Assembly (NCBI GenBank): GCA_944390505.1
Contig: CALXQF010000008.1
Span: 1-18,899 of the forward strand
Direction of reading: 5' to 3'
Source of the DNA: an uncultured Clostridia bacterium
Lineage (GTDB): Bacteria; Bacillota; Clostridia; TANB77; CAG-508
Length of the DNA: 18,899 nucleotides
Below are positions 6,514-14,142 of this stretch, one piece after another. The notes under the pieces were generated by a model. The model saw only the letters and a list, made by a program, of their open reading frames with translations, searched no databases and had not been told where the DNA came from. Position 1 is the stretch's first letter. Every line of letters begins with the position of its first letter. Position numbers and translations under genes: made by a program.

Positions 6514-6945
6514 GTGTTAATAGGTGAATATGAGCATTCTCTAGATACAAAAGGTAGATTAATTTTACCAGCAAAAATTAGAGAAGACATGGGCGAAAAA
6601 TTCATCATTACTAAAGGACTAGACGGCTGTTTATTCGGCTTTTCACAAACAGAATGGGCTAACTTTGAAGAAAAATTGAAAACACTTCCACTTACTAACA
6701 AAAATGCGAGAGACTTCGTAAGATTTTTCTTATCTGGTGCAACAGAATGTGAAATGGACAAGCAAGGTAGATTTTTAATAACAGGAAACTTAAGAGAATA
6801 TGCAAACTTAGAAAAAGATGCAGTTATTATTGGTGTTGGTACCAGAATTGAAATTTGGAACAAAGACAAATGGAAATCTTATAATAGTGATGAAAATATT
6901 TCAGCAGATGAAATTGCAGAAAATATGACAATGCTTGGTATATAG
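6514..6945 (+). CDS. mraZ: Transcriptional regulator MraZ
   Basis: This 143-residue AbrB-like DNA-binding protein forms rings and controls the dcw cluster. The first MraZ domain opens with GEYEHSLDTKGRLILPAKIR. The second has ECEMDKQGRF then LREYANLEKDAVIIGVGTRI and EIWNKDKW. The usual LIP of the second domain reads LIT here, a minor deviation. The start is a GTG at 6514, with GAGGTGA (6501-6507) as SD; the codon overlaps an AAAGTG sequence like its own operator. Length is typical. It is the first gene of the cluster, directly downstream of three operator boxes, and is followed by an unusually long gap before rsmH. Confidence 0.95.
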   Translation: MLIGEYEHSLDTKGRLILPAKIREDMGEKFIITKGLDGCLFGFSQTEWANFEEKLKTLPLTNKNARDFVRFFLSGATECEMDKQGRFLITGNLREYANLEKDAVIIGVGTRIEIWNKDKWKSYNSDENISADEIAENMTMLGI

Positions 6946-6966
6946 CTTGCAAAAGTTTATATAAAT

Positions 6967-7460
6967 TTACGAAAGATAAACCTGAAAATACAAAAGATAA
7001 AACCAACAGTGAATTACAAAAGAATAAAATAATTACAAAAGATAAAAGTTCAAAATAAATTTTACCAATGAAAAATATTTACAAAGGAAAAATTGGTAAA
7101 ATACAAAAGTTGTTACTAAAGATAAATAATATAAAATATAAAAACTTTTACAAAAGATAAAAATGAAAAGATTCTTACAAAAGATAAATAACAAAAATTA
7201 TACAAAAGATAAAAAATAGAAAGCACGTATAGAAGATAACAGATACATAAGAAAGTGAAAGACAAAAGAAAAAAGAACTTTAAGTCTTACAAAAGATTTA
7301 AATTTCTAAAGAAAAATTATATAGTTTACGAATGTAAAGTCATAAATGTACAAAAGAAAAAACAAGTGAAGTAACAAAAGATATTTGTTTGTTTTAAATG
7401 TTTTTCCTTACCCTACCAAAGAAAAGTGAGTAAAAAATGAAGAAATTACAAAAGATGAAA
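6967..7460. repeat. Interspersed ACAAAAGATAAA repeats filling the mraZ-rsmH gap
   Basis: The 625-base gap 6946-7570 has no supportable gene. Exact ACAAAAGATAAA copies start at 6990, 7035, 7150, 7177 and 7202, mostly preceded by T or TT. Near copies start at 6969 (ACGAAAG), 7016 (one extra A), 7081, 7115 (ACTAAAG), 7262, 7289, 7350, 7374 and 7448. Spacing is irregular (roughly 19-87 bases), all copies have the same orientation, and the + strand is strongly T- and C-poor. One perfect 10-bp inverted repeat, TTTTACCAAT (7060-7069) and ATTGGTAAAA (7092-7101), encloses one degenerate copy. Function unknown. Confidence 0.7.
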
Positions 7461-7472
7461 TGAAAAATGGTG

Positions 7473-7509
7473 GCATACAGTTGGTATATTTTATACCAAC
7501 TGCTTATGC
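7473..7509 (+). promoter_or_regulatory. Strong hairpin upstream of rsmH, no U-tract
   Basis: GCATA plus CAGTTGGTATA (7473-7488) pair with TATACCAACTG (7492-7502) and TATGC (7505-7509) around a 3-base loop. This is a 16-bp stem with one 2-base bulge. No T-run follows, so it is a poor intrinsic terminator; RNA processing or stabilisation, or a protein-binding site, is possible. Confidence 0.55.
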
Positions 7510-7570
7510 TATCATGAAGTTTTAAAAGGTTGATAGGTTCCTTATAAAACCTAAATAACGCAAGGAAAAT

Positions 7571-8536
7571 ATGAGGCTACGAATGGAATTTAAACACGAA
7601 CCTGTTCTACTAAAAGAACGCATACAAGCATTAAACATTAAACCAGATGGCATCTATGTTGATGGTACTTTAGGAGGGGGAGGACATAGTGAAGAAATTT
7701 TAAAACATTTATCCTCTCAAGGAAAATTAATTGGCATTGATAGAGATGAAGAAGCTTTAAAAGCGGCATCTAAAAGATTAATACAATATCATAATGTTAT
7801 TTATGTACATGGAAATCATGATAATATTGAGCAAATTTTATTAGAGCAGCATATTCAAAAAGTAGATGGAATTTTATTAGATTTAGGAGTATCCTCCTAT
7901 CAGTTAGATGAGAAAACAAGAGGATTTAGTTATATGCAAGACAGTTTGCTAGACATGAGAATGGATATGAGCACTGGTATTACAGCAAAAGATGTGATTA
8001 ATCAATATTCAGAGGAGAGATTATCTAAGCTACTTTGGGAATATGGAGAAGAAAAATTTAGTAAACAAATTGCAAGAAAAATTTGCAAAATTCGTGGAAC
8101 AAAAGAAATTACAACTACAAAAGAATTAGTAGATATTATAGAAAATTCGATTCCAAAGGCAAGGCAAAAAGAGGGACATCCTGCTAAAAGAACATTTCAA
8201 GCAATTAGAATTGAAGTAAATAATGAAATAGCACCTTTGTATGAAACAATTAAAAAATCAGTACACTGCTTAAATGAACATGGTAGATTAGTCGTCATTA
8301 CTTTTCATTCTCTAGAAGATAGAGCAGTAAAAAATGCTATGATTGATTTACAAGGAAAATGTACTTGTCCAAGTGATTTACCATATTGTATTTGCGGATA
8401 TGAATCTTGGGGAGAAATCATCAATAAAAAACCAATTGTAGCAACTGAAGAAGAACAAAAGATAAATCCAAGGTCGAAAAGTGCAAAAGTAAGAATTTTT
8501 GAAAGATGTAATAAAGAAAATAAAATACAAAAGTGA
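7571..8536 (+). CDS. rsmH: 16S rRNA (cytosine(1402)-N4)-methyltransferase RsmH
   Basis: This 321-residue SAM-dependent enzyme N4-methylates C1402 in the decoding centre of 16S rRNA. SAM motif I is DGTLGGGGHS near residue 31, with GIDRDEEAL after it. LDLGVSSYQLDEKTRGFSY, RTFQAIRIEVNNE and ITFHSLEDRAVK are signature blocks. The C-terminus NPRSKSAKVRIFER is typical. Two starts are possible: ATG 7571 with AAGGA upstream, or ATG 7583, which gives the canonical MEFKHEPVLL and has GAGG (7573-7576) at good spacing. The second matches the family better; the longer form adds only MRLR. A cysteine-containing insert (CTCPSDLPYCICG) near residues 258-270 is common in the family. The ftsL-like gene follows 16 bases later. 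Confidence 0.95.
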   Translation: MRLRMEFKHEPVLLKERIQALNIKPDGIYVDGTLGGGGHSEEILKHLSSQGKLIGIDRDEEALKAASKRLIQYHNVIYVHGNHDNIEQILLEQHIQKVDGILLDLGVSSYQLDEKTRGFSYMQDSLLDMRMDMSTGITAKDVINQYSEERLSKLLWEYGEEKFSKQIARKICKIRGTKEITTTKELVDIIENSIPKARQKEGHPAKRTFQAIRIEVNNEIAPLYETIKKSVHCLNEHGRLVVITFHSLEDRAVKNAMIDLQGKCTCPSDLPYCICGYESWGEIINKKPIVATEEEQKINPRSKSAKVRIFERCNKENKIQK

Positions 8537-8552
8537 AAAGAGGTGAGAACTT

Positions 8553-9065
8553 ATGGCATACCCTGCAATGAAATATCAATATGAAACAAGTCCTAGAAAA
8601 TTAAAACCAGAATATGAACCACAAAAAAATCCTTATGCAAAAAAGAAATCATCAACATTAAAAAAGAAAAACCAAAAAACAAAAGAAAAAAGACATTTAA
8701 AAACACATGTAAAGGCTGTTTTTTATATATTGATAGGATTTACTATTTTATTTACCATAAGTTATCGTAATTCTCTTATCACAGAAAGTTTTAACAAGAA
8801 AGAAGATTTAAAAGAACAATTAAGCAGTTTACAAAAAGAAAACGAACAATTAGAAATTAATATTCAAAGCAGTTTAAATTTAACTAATATTGAAAAATCT
8901 GCCAAAAGTATGCTTGGAATGCAAAAATTAGATGAATCACAAAAAGTATATGTGAGCCTTCCTAAAAAGGATTATATAGAACCAGCAAGCGAACAAGTAG
9001 TAGTAGAGGAAGAAACAAACTGGTTTGATAATATACTTAACTCTATCGTAGATTTTATTCAATAA
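8553..9065 (+). CDS. ftsL: FtsL/DivIC-like septal membrane protein
   Basis: This 170-residue bitopic protein has a basic cytoplasmic tail of about 52 residues, one transmembrane helix (about 53-71), then an extracellular coiled coil (about 82-108, KKEDLKEQLSSLQKENEQLE). The block IEKSAKSMLGMQKLDESQ matches the IE..A...LGM element of FtsL/DivIC proteins. Position between rsmH and a class B PBP is the standard place for ftsL; sequence alone is too variable for certainty. It is longer than typical FtsL because of the Lys-rich N-terminal tail and an acidic C-terminal extension (residues 141-170). AGAGGTGAG is the SD. Its likely job is to scaffold FtsQ/DivIB-type partners and activate the FtsW-PBP pair at the septum. 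Confidence 0.75.
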   Translation: MAYPAMKYQYETSPRKLKPEYEPQKNPYAKKKSSTLKKKNQKTKEKRHLKTHVKAVFYILIGFTILFTISYRNSLITESFNKKEDLKEQLSSLQKENEQLEINIQSSLNLTNIEKSAKSMLGMQKLDESQKVYVSLPKKDYIEPASEQVVVEEETNWFDNILNSIVDFIQ

Positions 9066-9156
9066 GATAATGAAATTCCATTGGTAAATAAACCATAAAT
9101 ACATTAACAGTAAAATAAAAGTAGTAGCAAAATGGTGAATCTTTTATTTTATGGAG

Positions 9157-9193
9157 GAGAGAAAATAGAATTATTCTGTTTTCTCTCTTTTTT
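9157..9193 (+). terminator. Intrinsic terminator inside the dcw cluster (ftsL-PBP gap)
   Basis: GAGAGAAAA (9157-9165) pairs with TTTTCTCTC (9179-9187), and inner AGAA pairs with TTCT. TTTTTT follows. The left arm overlaps a strong SD-like GGAGGAGAG with no usable ATG after it. It should reduce read-through from mraZ-ftsL into the PBP gene. Confidence 0.8.
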
Positions 9194-9284
9194 AGTCTTT
9201 TTTATGAGAAAATGAATAAAATGGGAAAAAGAAAGAAAATTCTTAGTCAAATAAAAATAACAATATCTCGTAAGGAGGGCTTTC

Positions 9285-11462
9285 ATGAACCATTCTAAAA
9301 AAAGTATTCGAGAATTAATGAATAAAAAAGAATTATTAAAATTCAAAAAGAAAGCGAAAGAAGACAAAGTTAATCCTCTGAAAGAGCAAAAAGAATCTAA
9401 AAAAGAAATCAAAAAACGATATAAGCAAGAATTAAAAAACAAAAAAGTAAAAGTCGAAGAAAAGGTAAGCAATGTCACTAGAAAAAAGAGAATGAGAAAT
9501 GAAATCATAATTTTGTGGGCTATTTTATTTGCATTAATCATTCGAATTGCTTGGATACAATTTGGAATGGGAGAAGAACTTAGGTCTATGGCATATGTAC
9601 AACAAACATTAGATAGAAATATTAATCCAAGAAGAGGGACTATTTATGATGCAACAGGAAAAACAATTTTGGCTGTTAGTAGCACAGTAGAAACTGTTAG
9701 TATTAATCCTGTCAATATTGCAAAAGAGGATAAAGAAAAGGTAGCAACTGCTTTTAGTAATATTTTTGAATTAGATTATGAAACTGTTTATAAAAAAGTC
9801 AATAAAAAAAGTTCGATTGAAATTATTGCAAGAAGAGTAGAAAAAGAGAAAACAAATGAATTAAGAGTGTGGATGCAAGATAATGGTATAACAACTGGAA
9901 TTAATATAGACGAAGATACCAAAAGATACTATCCATATAACAATTTGGCATCTCAAGTGATTGGATTTTCGGGAAGTGATAACCAAGGATTAGATGGAAT
10001 AGAAGCGGTATATGATGATGAATTAAAAGGAGAACAAGGAAAAATTCAGAAAATAACAGATGCAACAGGTGGTGATATTTCAGATGCATCTGAAAATTAT
10101 GTTCCTGCAATTGATGGAAATGATTTAGTTTTGACAATAGATGCTACTATACAAGGAATTGCAGAAAAATATTTAGAAGAAGCTTGCATTGATAATAAAT
10201 GTACAGATGGAGGCAATATTATTGTCATGAATCCAAAAACAGGTGATGTACTAGCAATGGCAGGTTATCCAAATTATAATCTAAATGAACCATTTGAGCC
10301 ATCTACAGACGAACTAAAAGCACAGTGGGAAACAATGGAAGAAACCCAAAGAAATCAAGCATTAATGGCATTATGGAGAAATAAAGCGGTAACAGATACT
10401 TATGAACCAGGGTCTACGTTTAAATTAGTGACAACCGCAGTTGCTCTGCAAAAAGGAATTACTACTCCAGATAAAGAAGGAGAATTTACTTGTACAGGAG
10501 GAATTGAAGTAGCAGGTGTTAGAATTAAATGTTGGAGATATTATAGACCACATGGCTCAGAATCCTTAAGGCAAGCATTAATGAATTCATGTAATCCTGT
10601 ATTCATTGGACTAGGACAAAAATTAGGTGTTCACACCTATTATCAATATTTAAATAAATTTGGACTATTAGGAAAAACAGGAATTGATTTACCAGGTGAA
10701 GCAACAAGTATTTTCTTAAAAGAAGATAAGGTGGGACCAGTAGAACTTGCTACAATTGCATTTGGCCAAAGATTTGAAATTACACCTATTCAATTAGCTA
10801 CTGCAGTAAGTACAATTGCAAATGGGGGAGTAAAGATTACTCCTAGAGTGGTCAAACAAATTATCAATAGTCAAACAGGAGAAGTGACAGAGATACCAGT
10901 CAAAACAGGAGAGAGAGTAATTGATGAGCAGCATGCTGATGAAATATTAAGTATGATGGAAAGTGTGGTTGCAGAAGGAACAGGAAAAAATGCACAAGTA
11001 CAAGGATATAGAGTAGGGGGAAAAACAGGTACTTCAGAAGATGGAGTCAATACTAATAAATATGTAACATCTTTTGTAGGAGTAGCACCAATCTCAGATC
11101 CAGAAGTAGTAGTATTAGTTACTTTATATAATCCAACAGGTGAAGGAGGGCACCAAGGAGGTGGTGTAGGAGCACCAGTAGGAGGGCAGGTTTTATCAGA
11201 GGTACTTCCTTATTTAGAGTTACAAAAGGATAATATCACAGAAGAAGATATGAAAAAACAAGTAAAAGTGCCAGATGTAGAAGGTATGACAGTCAAAGAA
11301 GCACAAAGTGCATTAGAAGAAGTAAGTTTAGATTTTCAAATAGAAAATGAACCAGAGGAACTAGACAAGACAAAAGTAGTTGTGCAAGAACAATTACCAA
11401 AAAAAGAAATTAGTGTATATGAAGGAACGAAGGTTATTTTGAGGATTAATGAAGATTGGTAG
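9285..11462 (+). CDS. spoVD: Class B penicillin-binding protein, SpoVD/FtsI type, with PASTA domain
   Basis: This 725-residue peptidoglycan D,D-transpeptidase cross-links septal or spore-cortex peptidoglycan, with its catalytic domain outside the membrane. An unusually long Lys-rich cytoplasmic tail (1-70) precedes one helix (about 73-93). The dimerisation (pedestal) region starts at INPRRGTIYDATGK. The transpeptidase domain has GSTFK with nucleophile Ser377 and Lys380, SCN at 435-437 and KTG at 580-582. One PASTA repeat (about 660-725, VPDVEGMTV...) ends the protein, as in SpoVD. Only one such gene lies here, whereas Bacillus has pbpB and spoVD in tandem, so it may serve division rather than sporulation. 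AAGGAGGG (9272-9279) is a near-perfect SD. An upstream terminator suggests partly separate expression. Confidence 0.88.
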   Translation: MNHSKKSIRELMNKKELLKFKKKAKEDKVNPLKEQKESKKEIKKRYKQELKNKKVKVEEKVSNVTRKKRMRNEIIILWAILFALIIRIAWIQFGMGEELRSMAYVQQTLDRNINPRRGTIYDATGKTILAVSSTVETVSINPVNIAKEDKEKVATAFSNIFELDYETVYKKVNKKSSIEIIARRVEKEKTNELRVWMQDNGITTGINIDEDTKRYYPYNNLASQVIGFSGSDNQGLDGIEAVYDDELKGEQGKIQKITDATGGDISDASENYVPAIDGNDLVLTIDATIQGIAEKYLEEACIDNKCTDGGNIIVMNPKTGDVLAMAGYPNYNLNEPFEPSTDELKAQWETMEETQRNQALMALWRNKAVTDTYEPGSTFKLVTTAVALQKGITTPDKEGEFTCTGGIEVAGVRIKCWRYYRPHGSESLRQALMNSCNPVFIGLGQKLGVHTYYQYLNKFGLLGKTGIDLPGEATSIFLKEDKVGPVELATIAFGQRFEITPIQLATAVSTIANGGVKITPRVVKQIINSQTGEVTEIPVKTGERVIDEQHADEILSMMESVVAEGTGKNAQVQGYRVGGKTGTSEDGVNTNKYVTSFVGVAPISDPEVVVLVTLYNPTGEGGHQGGGVGAPVGGQVLSEVLPYLELQKDNITEEDMKKQVKVPDVEGMTVKEAQSALEEVSLDFQIENEPEELDKTKVVVQEQLPKKEISVYEGTKVILRINEDW

Positions 11463-11517
11463 TTGAAACAAGTAAATTAAAACAATAATTTAATGCGTAG
11501 AAAAATGTAAAAAAAGG

Positions 11518-11546
11518 TATACAAAAAATAGATTTCGTTATATAAT
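11518..11546 (+). promoter_or_regulatory. Candidate promoter of murE
   Basis: TATACA (11518-11523) and a consensus TATAAT (11541-11546) are 17 bases apart in the 119-base gap after the PBP gene. This gives murE and the genes after it an internal start. Confidence 0.5.
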
Positions 11547-11581
11547 GTACACGGAAAAATAGAGGAGATAGGGGAATCAGT

Positions 11582-13057
11582 ATGGAATTAAAAAATATTT
11601 TAGCTGGTCTTGAGGGATTGAAAGTCAAGGGAAATCTTGATATTGATATTCATAAAATTGAAAATAGCTCTGCAAATGTAGAAAAAGGAGATATGTTTGT
11701 TGCTATTGATGGATTTGATAAGGATGGACATCAATATATTCCAGAAGCCATTCAAAAAGGTGCTAAAGCAATTATGGCACAGGCGGATAAACTAACGAAA
11801 GAAATGGTGAAAGATTTACCAGAAGATATTACCTTCATACTAGCACCAGATACTAGACATGCAATTTCTATTTGTGCATGTAATTATTACCAAAACCCTT
11901 CATGTAAGTTAAAATTAATTGGTGTAACAGGAACAAAAGGAAAAACAACTACTACTTTTATGATAAAATCACTATTAGAAAAACAAGGATATAAAGTAGG
12001 ACTAATTGGTACAGTATGTACATATATTGGAGCTAAGAATTTAGGAGATAATGATAGAACTACACCAGAAAGTTTAGAATTACAAAAACTATTAAATGAT
12101 ATGGTAAAAGAAAAATGCGATGTAGCAGTAATGGAAGTATCTTCTCAAAGTTTAAAATTAGGGCGTGTAGATGGATGTCAGTTTGAGATTGGTATTTTTA
12201 CTAACTTTTCAAAAGACCATATTAGTCCAAAAGAACATCCAGACATGGAAGATTATTTTGCATCAAAAGTAAAGCTATTTCAAATGTGTAAATATGGTTA
12301 TATTAATTCAGATGATATTTATGCAAATAAATTGCCAAAATTAGTGCCAACATGTGAATTTAAAACATTTGGAATTGATAACCCTTCTAATTTACTTGCA
12401 AAAGATATTACAGTAACCAATTCTTATGTAGATTTCAAAGTAAAATTAGGAGACAAAAATCAAAGAGTAAAAACTGATATCCCAGGAAGATTTAGTGTAT
12501 ATAACTCTTTAGCAGCAATTAGTGTAGCTTTAAAATTTGGATGCACCACAGAAAATATACAAGAAGCATTATTAAATGTTCGTGTACCTGGAAGAAGTGA
12601 ATTAGTAGATAATGATAAAGAAATCACGATTATGATAGATTATGCTCACTCACCAGAAAGTTTAGAAAGTATTTTAACAACGGTGCAAGAATATACTCTA
12701 GGAGATGTGATATGCGTATTTGGATGTGGTGGAGATAGAGATGCTGGAAAAAGACCAATCATGGGGCAAATAGCAGGTACCCTTGCTGATTACGCAATTA
12801 TTACTTCAGATAATCCAAGAACAGAAAACCCAGAAAAGATAGTGAAACAAATTGAAGAAGGTATCAAAAAGACAAAAGGAAAATACGAATGTATTGTTGA
12901 TCGAAAAGAAGCAATTAAAAAAGCAATAAAAATGGCACATAAAAGAGATTTAGTATTAATAGCAGGTAAAGGACATGAACTAACACAAGAAATCAATAGA
13001 AAAAAATATCCATTTGATGAGCGTGAAATTATAAAAGATATTATAGAAAATACTTAA
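11582..13057 (+). CDS. murE: UDP-MurNAc-L-Ala-D-Glu:meso-DAP ligase MurE
   Basis: This 491-residue cytoplasmic Mur ligase adds the third stem-peptide residue to UDP-MurNAc-dipeptide using ATP. The P-loop GTKGKTT is at 117-123. The substrate block DRTTPESLELQ follows at 158-168, and a Mur-ligase DHISPKEHPDMEDY block at 212-225 precedes the likely carbamylated Lys in ASKVKLF. DYAHSPESL is in the C-terminal domain. DNPRTENP (410-417) carries the DNPR signature of meso-diaminopimelate-specific enzymes, so the wall is probably DAP-type. GKGHE follows near the end. A purine-rich leader with AGGGGA gives the RBS. The following gene is mraY rather than murF. Confidence 0.94.
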   Translation: MELKNILAGLEGLKVKGNLDIDIHKIENSSANVEKGDMFVAIDGFDKDGHQYIPEAIQKGAKAIMAQADKLTKEMVKDLPEDITFILAPDTRHAISICACNYYQNPSCKLKLIGVTGTKGKTTTTFMIKSLLEKQGYKVGLIGTVCTYIGAKNLGDNDRTTPESLELQKLLNDMVKEKCDVAVMEVSSQSLKLGRVDGCQFEIGIFTNFSKDHISPKEHPDMEDYFASKVKLFQMCKYGYINSDDIYANKLPKLVPTCEFKTFGIDNPSNLLAKDITVTNSYVDFKVKLGDKNQRVKTDIPGRFSVYNSLAAISVALKFGCTTENIQEALLNVRVPGRSELVDNDKEITIMIDYAHSPESLESILTTVQEYTLGDVICVFGCGGDRDAGKRPIMGQIAGTLADYAIITSDNPRTENPEKIVKQIEEGIKKTKGKYECIVDRKEAIKKAIKMAHKRDLVLIAGKGHELTQEINRKKYPFDEREIIKDIIENT

Positions 13058-13058
13058 G

Positions 13059-13078
13059 TAGGAACAATTTTGTCCTTA
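13059..13078. repeat. Small hairpin motif (AGGAACAATTTTGTCCT)
   Basis: An imperfect inverted repeat follows the murE stop directly. It resembles the GGGGACAGTTCTTTGGTCC element at 2615. No T-run follows, so termination is unlikely. Confidence 0.3.
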
Positions 13079-13142
13079 TCAAACAACTCTAGAAAAGATA
13101 TGTACTCATAAAGAAAACAAAGAAATAAGGAGAGATAAATAA

Positions 13143-14132
13143 ATGGAATTTCAAACGAAGATTATTCTACTGTCAATGGCTGTTAGTATTGTAATGGCAC
13201 TCATTCTCATTCCAATTTTAAAAAAATTAAAAGTAGGGCAACTGGAAAGACAAGAAGGCCCACAATCACATTTAAAAAAACAAGGAACCCCAACAATGGG
13301 TGGAATTATTATGATTATTACAATTTTAGTTGTAGGTATTTTTATGTGTTTTGATTATTATAGGTCAGAAGATGTACAAGAGAGGCAAGTTGGCATTCAT
13401 TTAATTCCATTAATTGCAGTGACCATTGGGTTTGGAATAATAGGGCTAATAGATGATTTGAAGAAATTAATTGGAAAAAATACAGACGGGTTAAAACCAG
13501 CTTATAAAATGTTAGGGCTATTAATTGTATCAGTAGGTTTTAGTTTATGTTTAACGCAATTTTTACAAATTGGAACAGATACTTATATTCCATTTTTCAA
13601 AACTTCTATTGAACTCCCAATTTGGCTATATATTCCTTTTGCTGTTGTTGTTATGCTAGCTACTACAAATGCAGTTAACTTAACAGATGGGGTAGATGGA
13701 CTTTCTACTAGTGTTACTACCATTATTCTTACTTGTTTAACTGTCATTGGAATTATTTATGGAGAAAAAGAAATTACTGTATTTGGAAGTATTCTAATAG
13801 GTACTTGTTTAGGATTTTTGTTATTTAATTTACATCCAGCCAAAATTATGATGGGAGATACAGGTTCACTTTTATTAGGTGGAGCAATTGCAAGCATTGC
13901 ACTATATTTAAAAATACCGCTACTATTAATTATCATAGCATTAGTACCAGTTATTGAAACCTTATCTGTCATGATACAAGTAAGATATTTTAAAAAAACG
14001 GGTAATCGAGTGTTTAAAATGACACCAATTCACCATCACTTTGAATTATGTGGATGGAAAGAAAACAAAATCGTATCTGTGTTTAGTCTTATCACTTTAA
14101 TTTGTTGTGTAATAGGATTAATGGCAATTTAA
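13143..14132 (+). CDS. mraY: Phospho-N-acetylmuramoyl-pentapeptide transferase MraY
   Basis: This 329-residue polytopic membrane enzyme moves phospho-MurNAc-pentapeptide from UDP to undecaprenyl phosphate, giving lipid I on the inner face of the membrane. Key acidic residues Asp104-Asp105 are in GLIDDLKKL. NLTDGVDGL (179-187) and GDTGS (238-242) are signature blocks. The HHH motif (297-299, TPIHHHFELCGW) confirms MraY rather than a WecA-type transferase. About ten helices are expected over the length, which is slightly short but normal for Firmicutes. AAGGAGAG provides the SD. The next gene starts 10 bases after the stop, so the two are co-transcribed. Confidence 0.95.
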   Translation: MEFQTKIILLSMAVSIVMALILIPILKKLKVGQLERQEGPQSHLKKQGTPTMGGIIMIITILVVGIFMCFDYYRSEDVQERQVGIHLIPLIAVTIGFGIIGLIDDLKKLIGKNTDGLKPAYKMLGLLIVSVGFSLCLTQFLQIGTDTYIPFFKTSIELPIWLYIPFAVVVMLATTNAVNLTDGVDGLSTSVTTIILTCLTVIGIIYGEKEITVFGSILIGTCLGFLLFNLHPAKIMMGDTGSLLLGGAIASIALYLKIPLLLIIIALVPVIETLSVMIQVRYFKKTGNRVFKMTPIHHHFELCGWKENKIVSVFSLITLICCVIGLMAI

Positions 14133-14142
14133 GGAGGAACGA

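Noticed and set aside
6447..6869. 140-residue minus-strand ORF opposite mraZ, and other minus-strand ORFs
   Set aside because: They lie antisense to confident genes, lack SDs and are Phe/Leu-rich mirrors of Lys/Glu codons.
7068..7163. 31-codon ORF (MKNIYKGKIGKIQKLL...) within the repeat array
   Set aside because: No SD, low complexity and made almost entirely of the repeat units; no support as a gene.
6967..7460. CRISPR array in the mraZ-rsmH gap
   Set aside because: Units are only about 12-14 bases, unevenly spaced, without uniform spacers or cas genes.
7467..7520. 16-codon ORF (MVAYSWYILYQLLMLS) overlapping the hairpin before rsmH
   Set aside because: No SD and the sequence is dictated by the inverted repeat.
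6946..7570. Riboswitch or T-box before rsmH
   Set aside because: No conserved T-box or riboswitch core was recognised, and there is no terminator/antiterminator pair.
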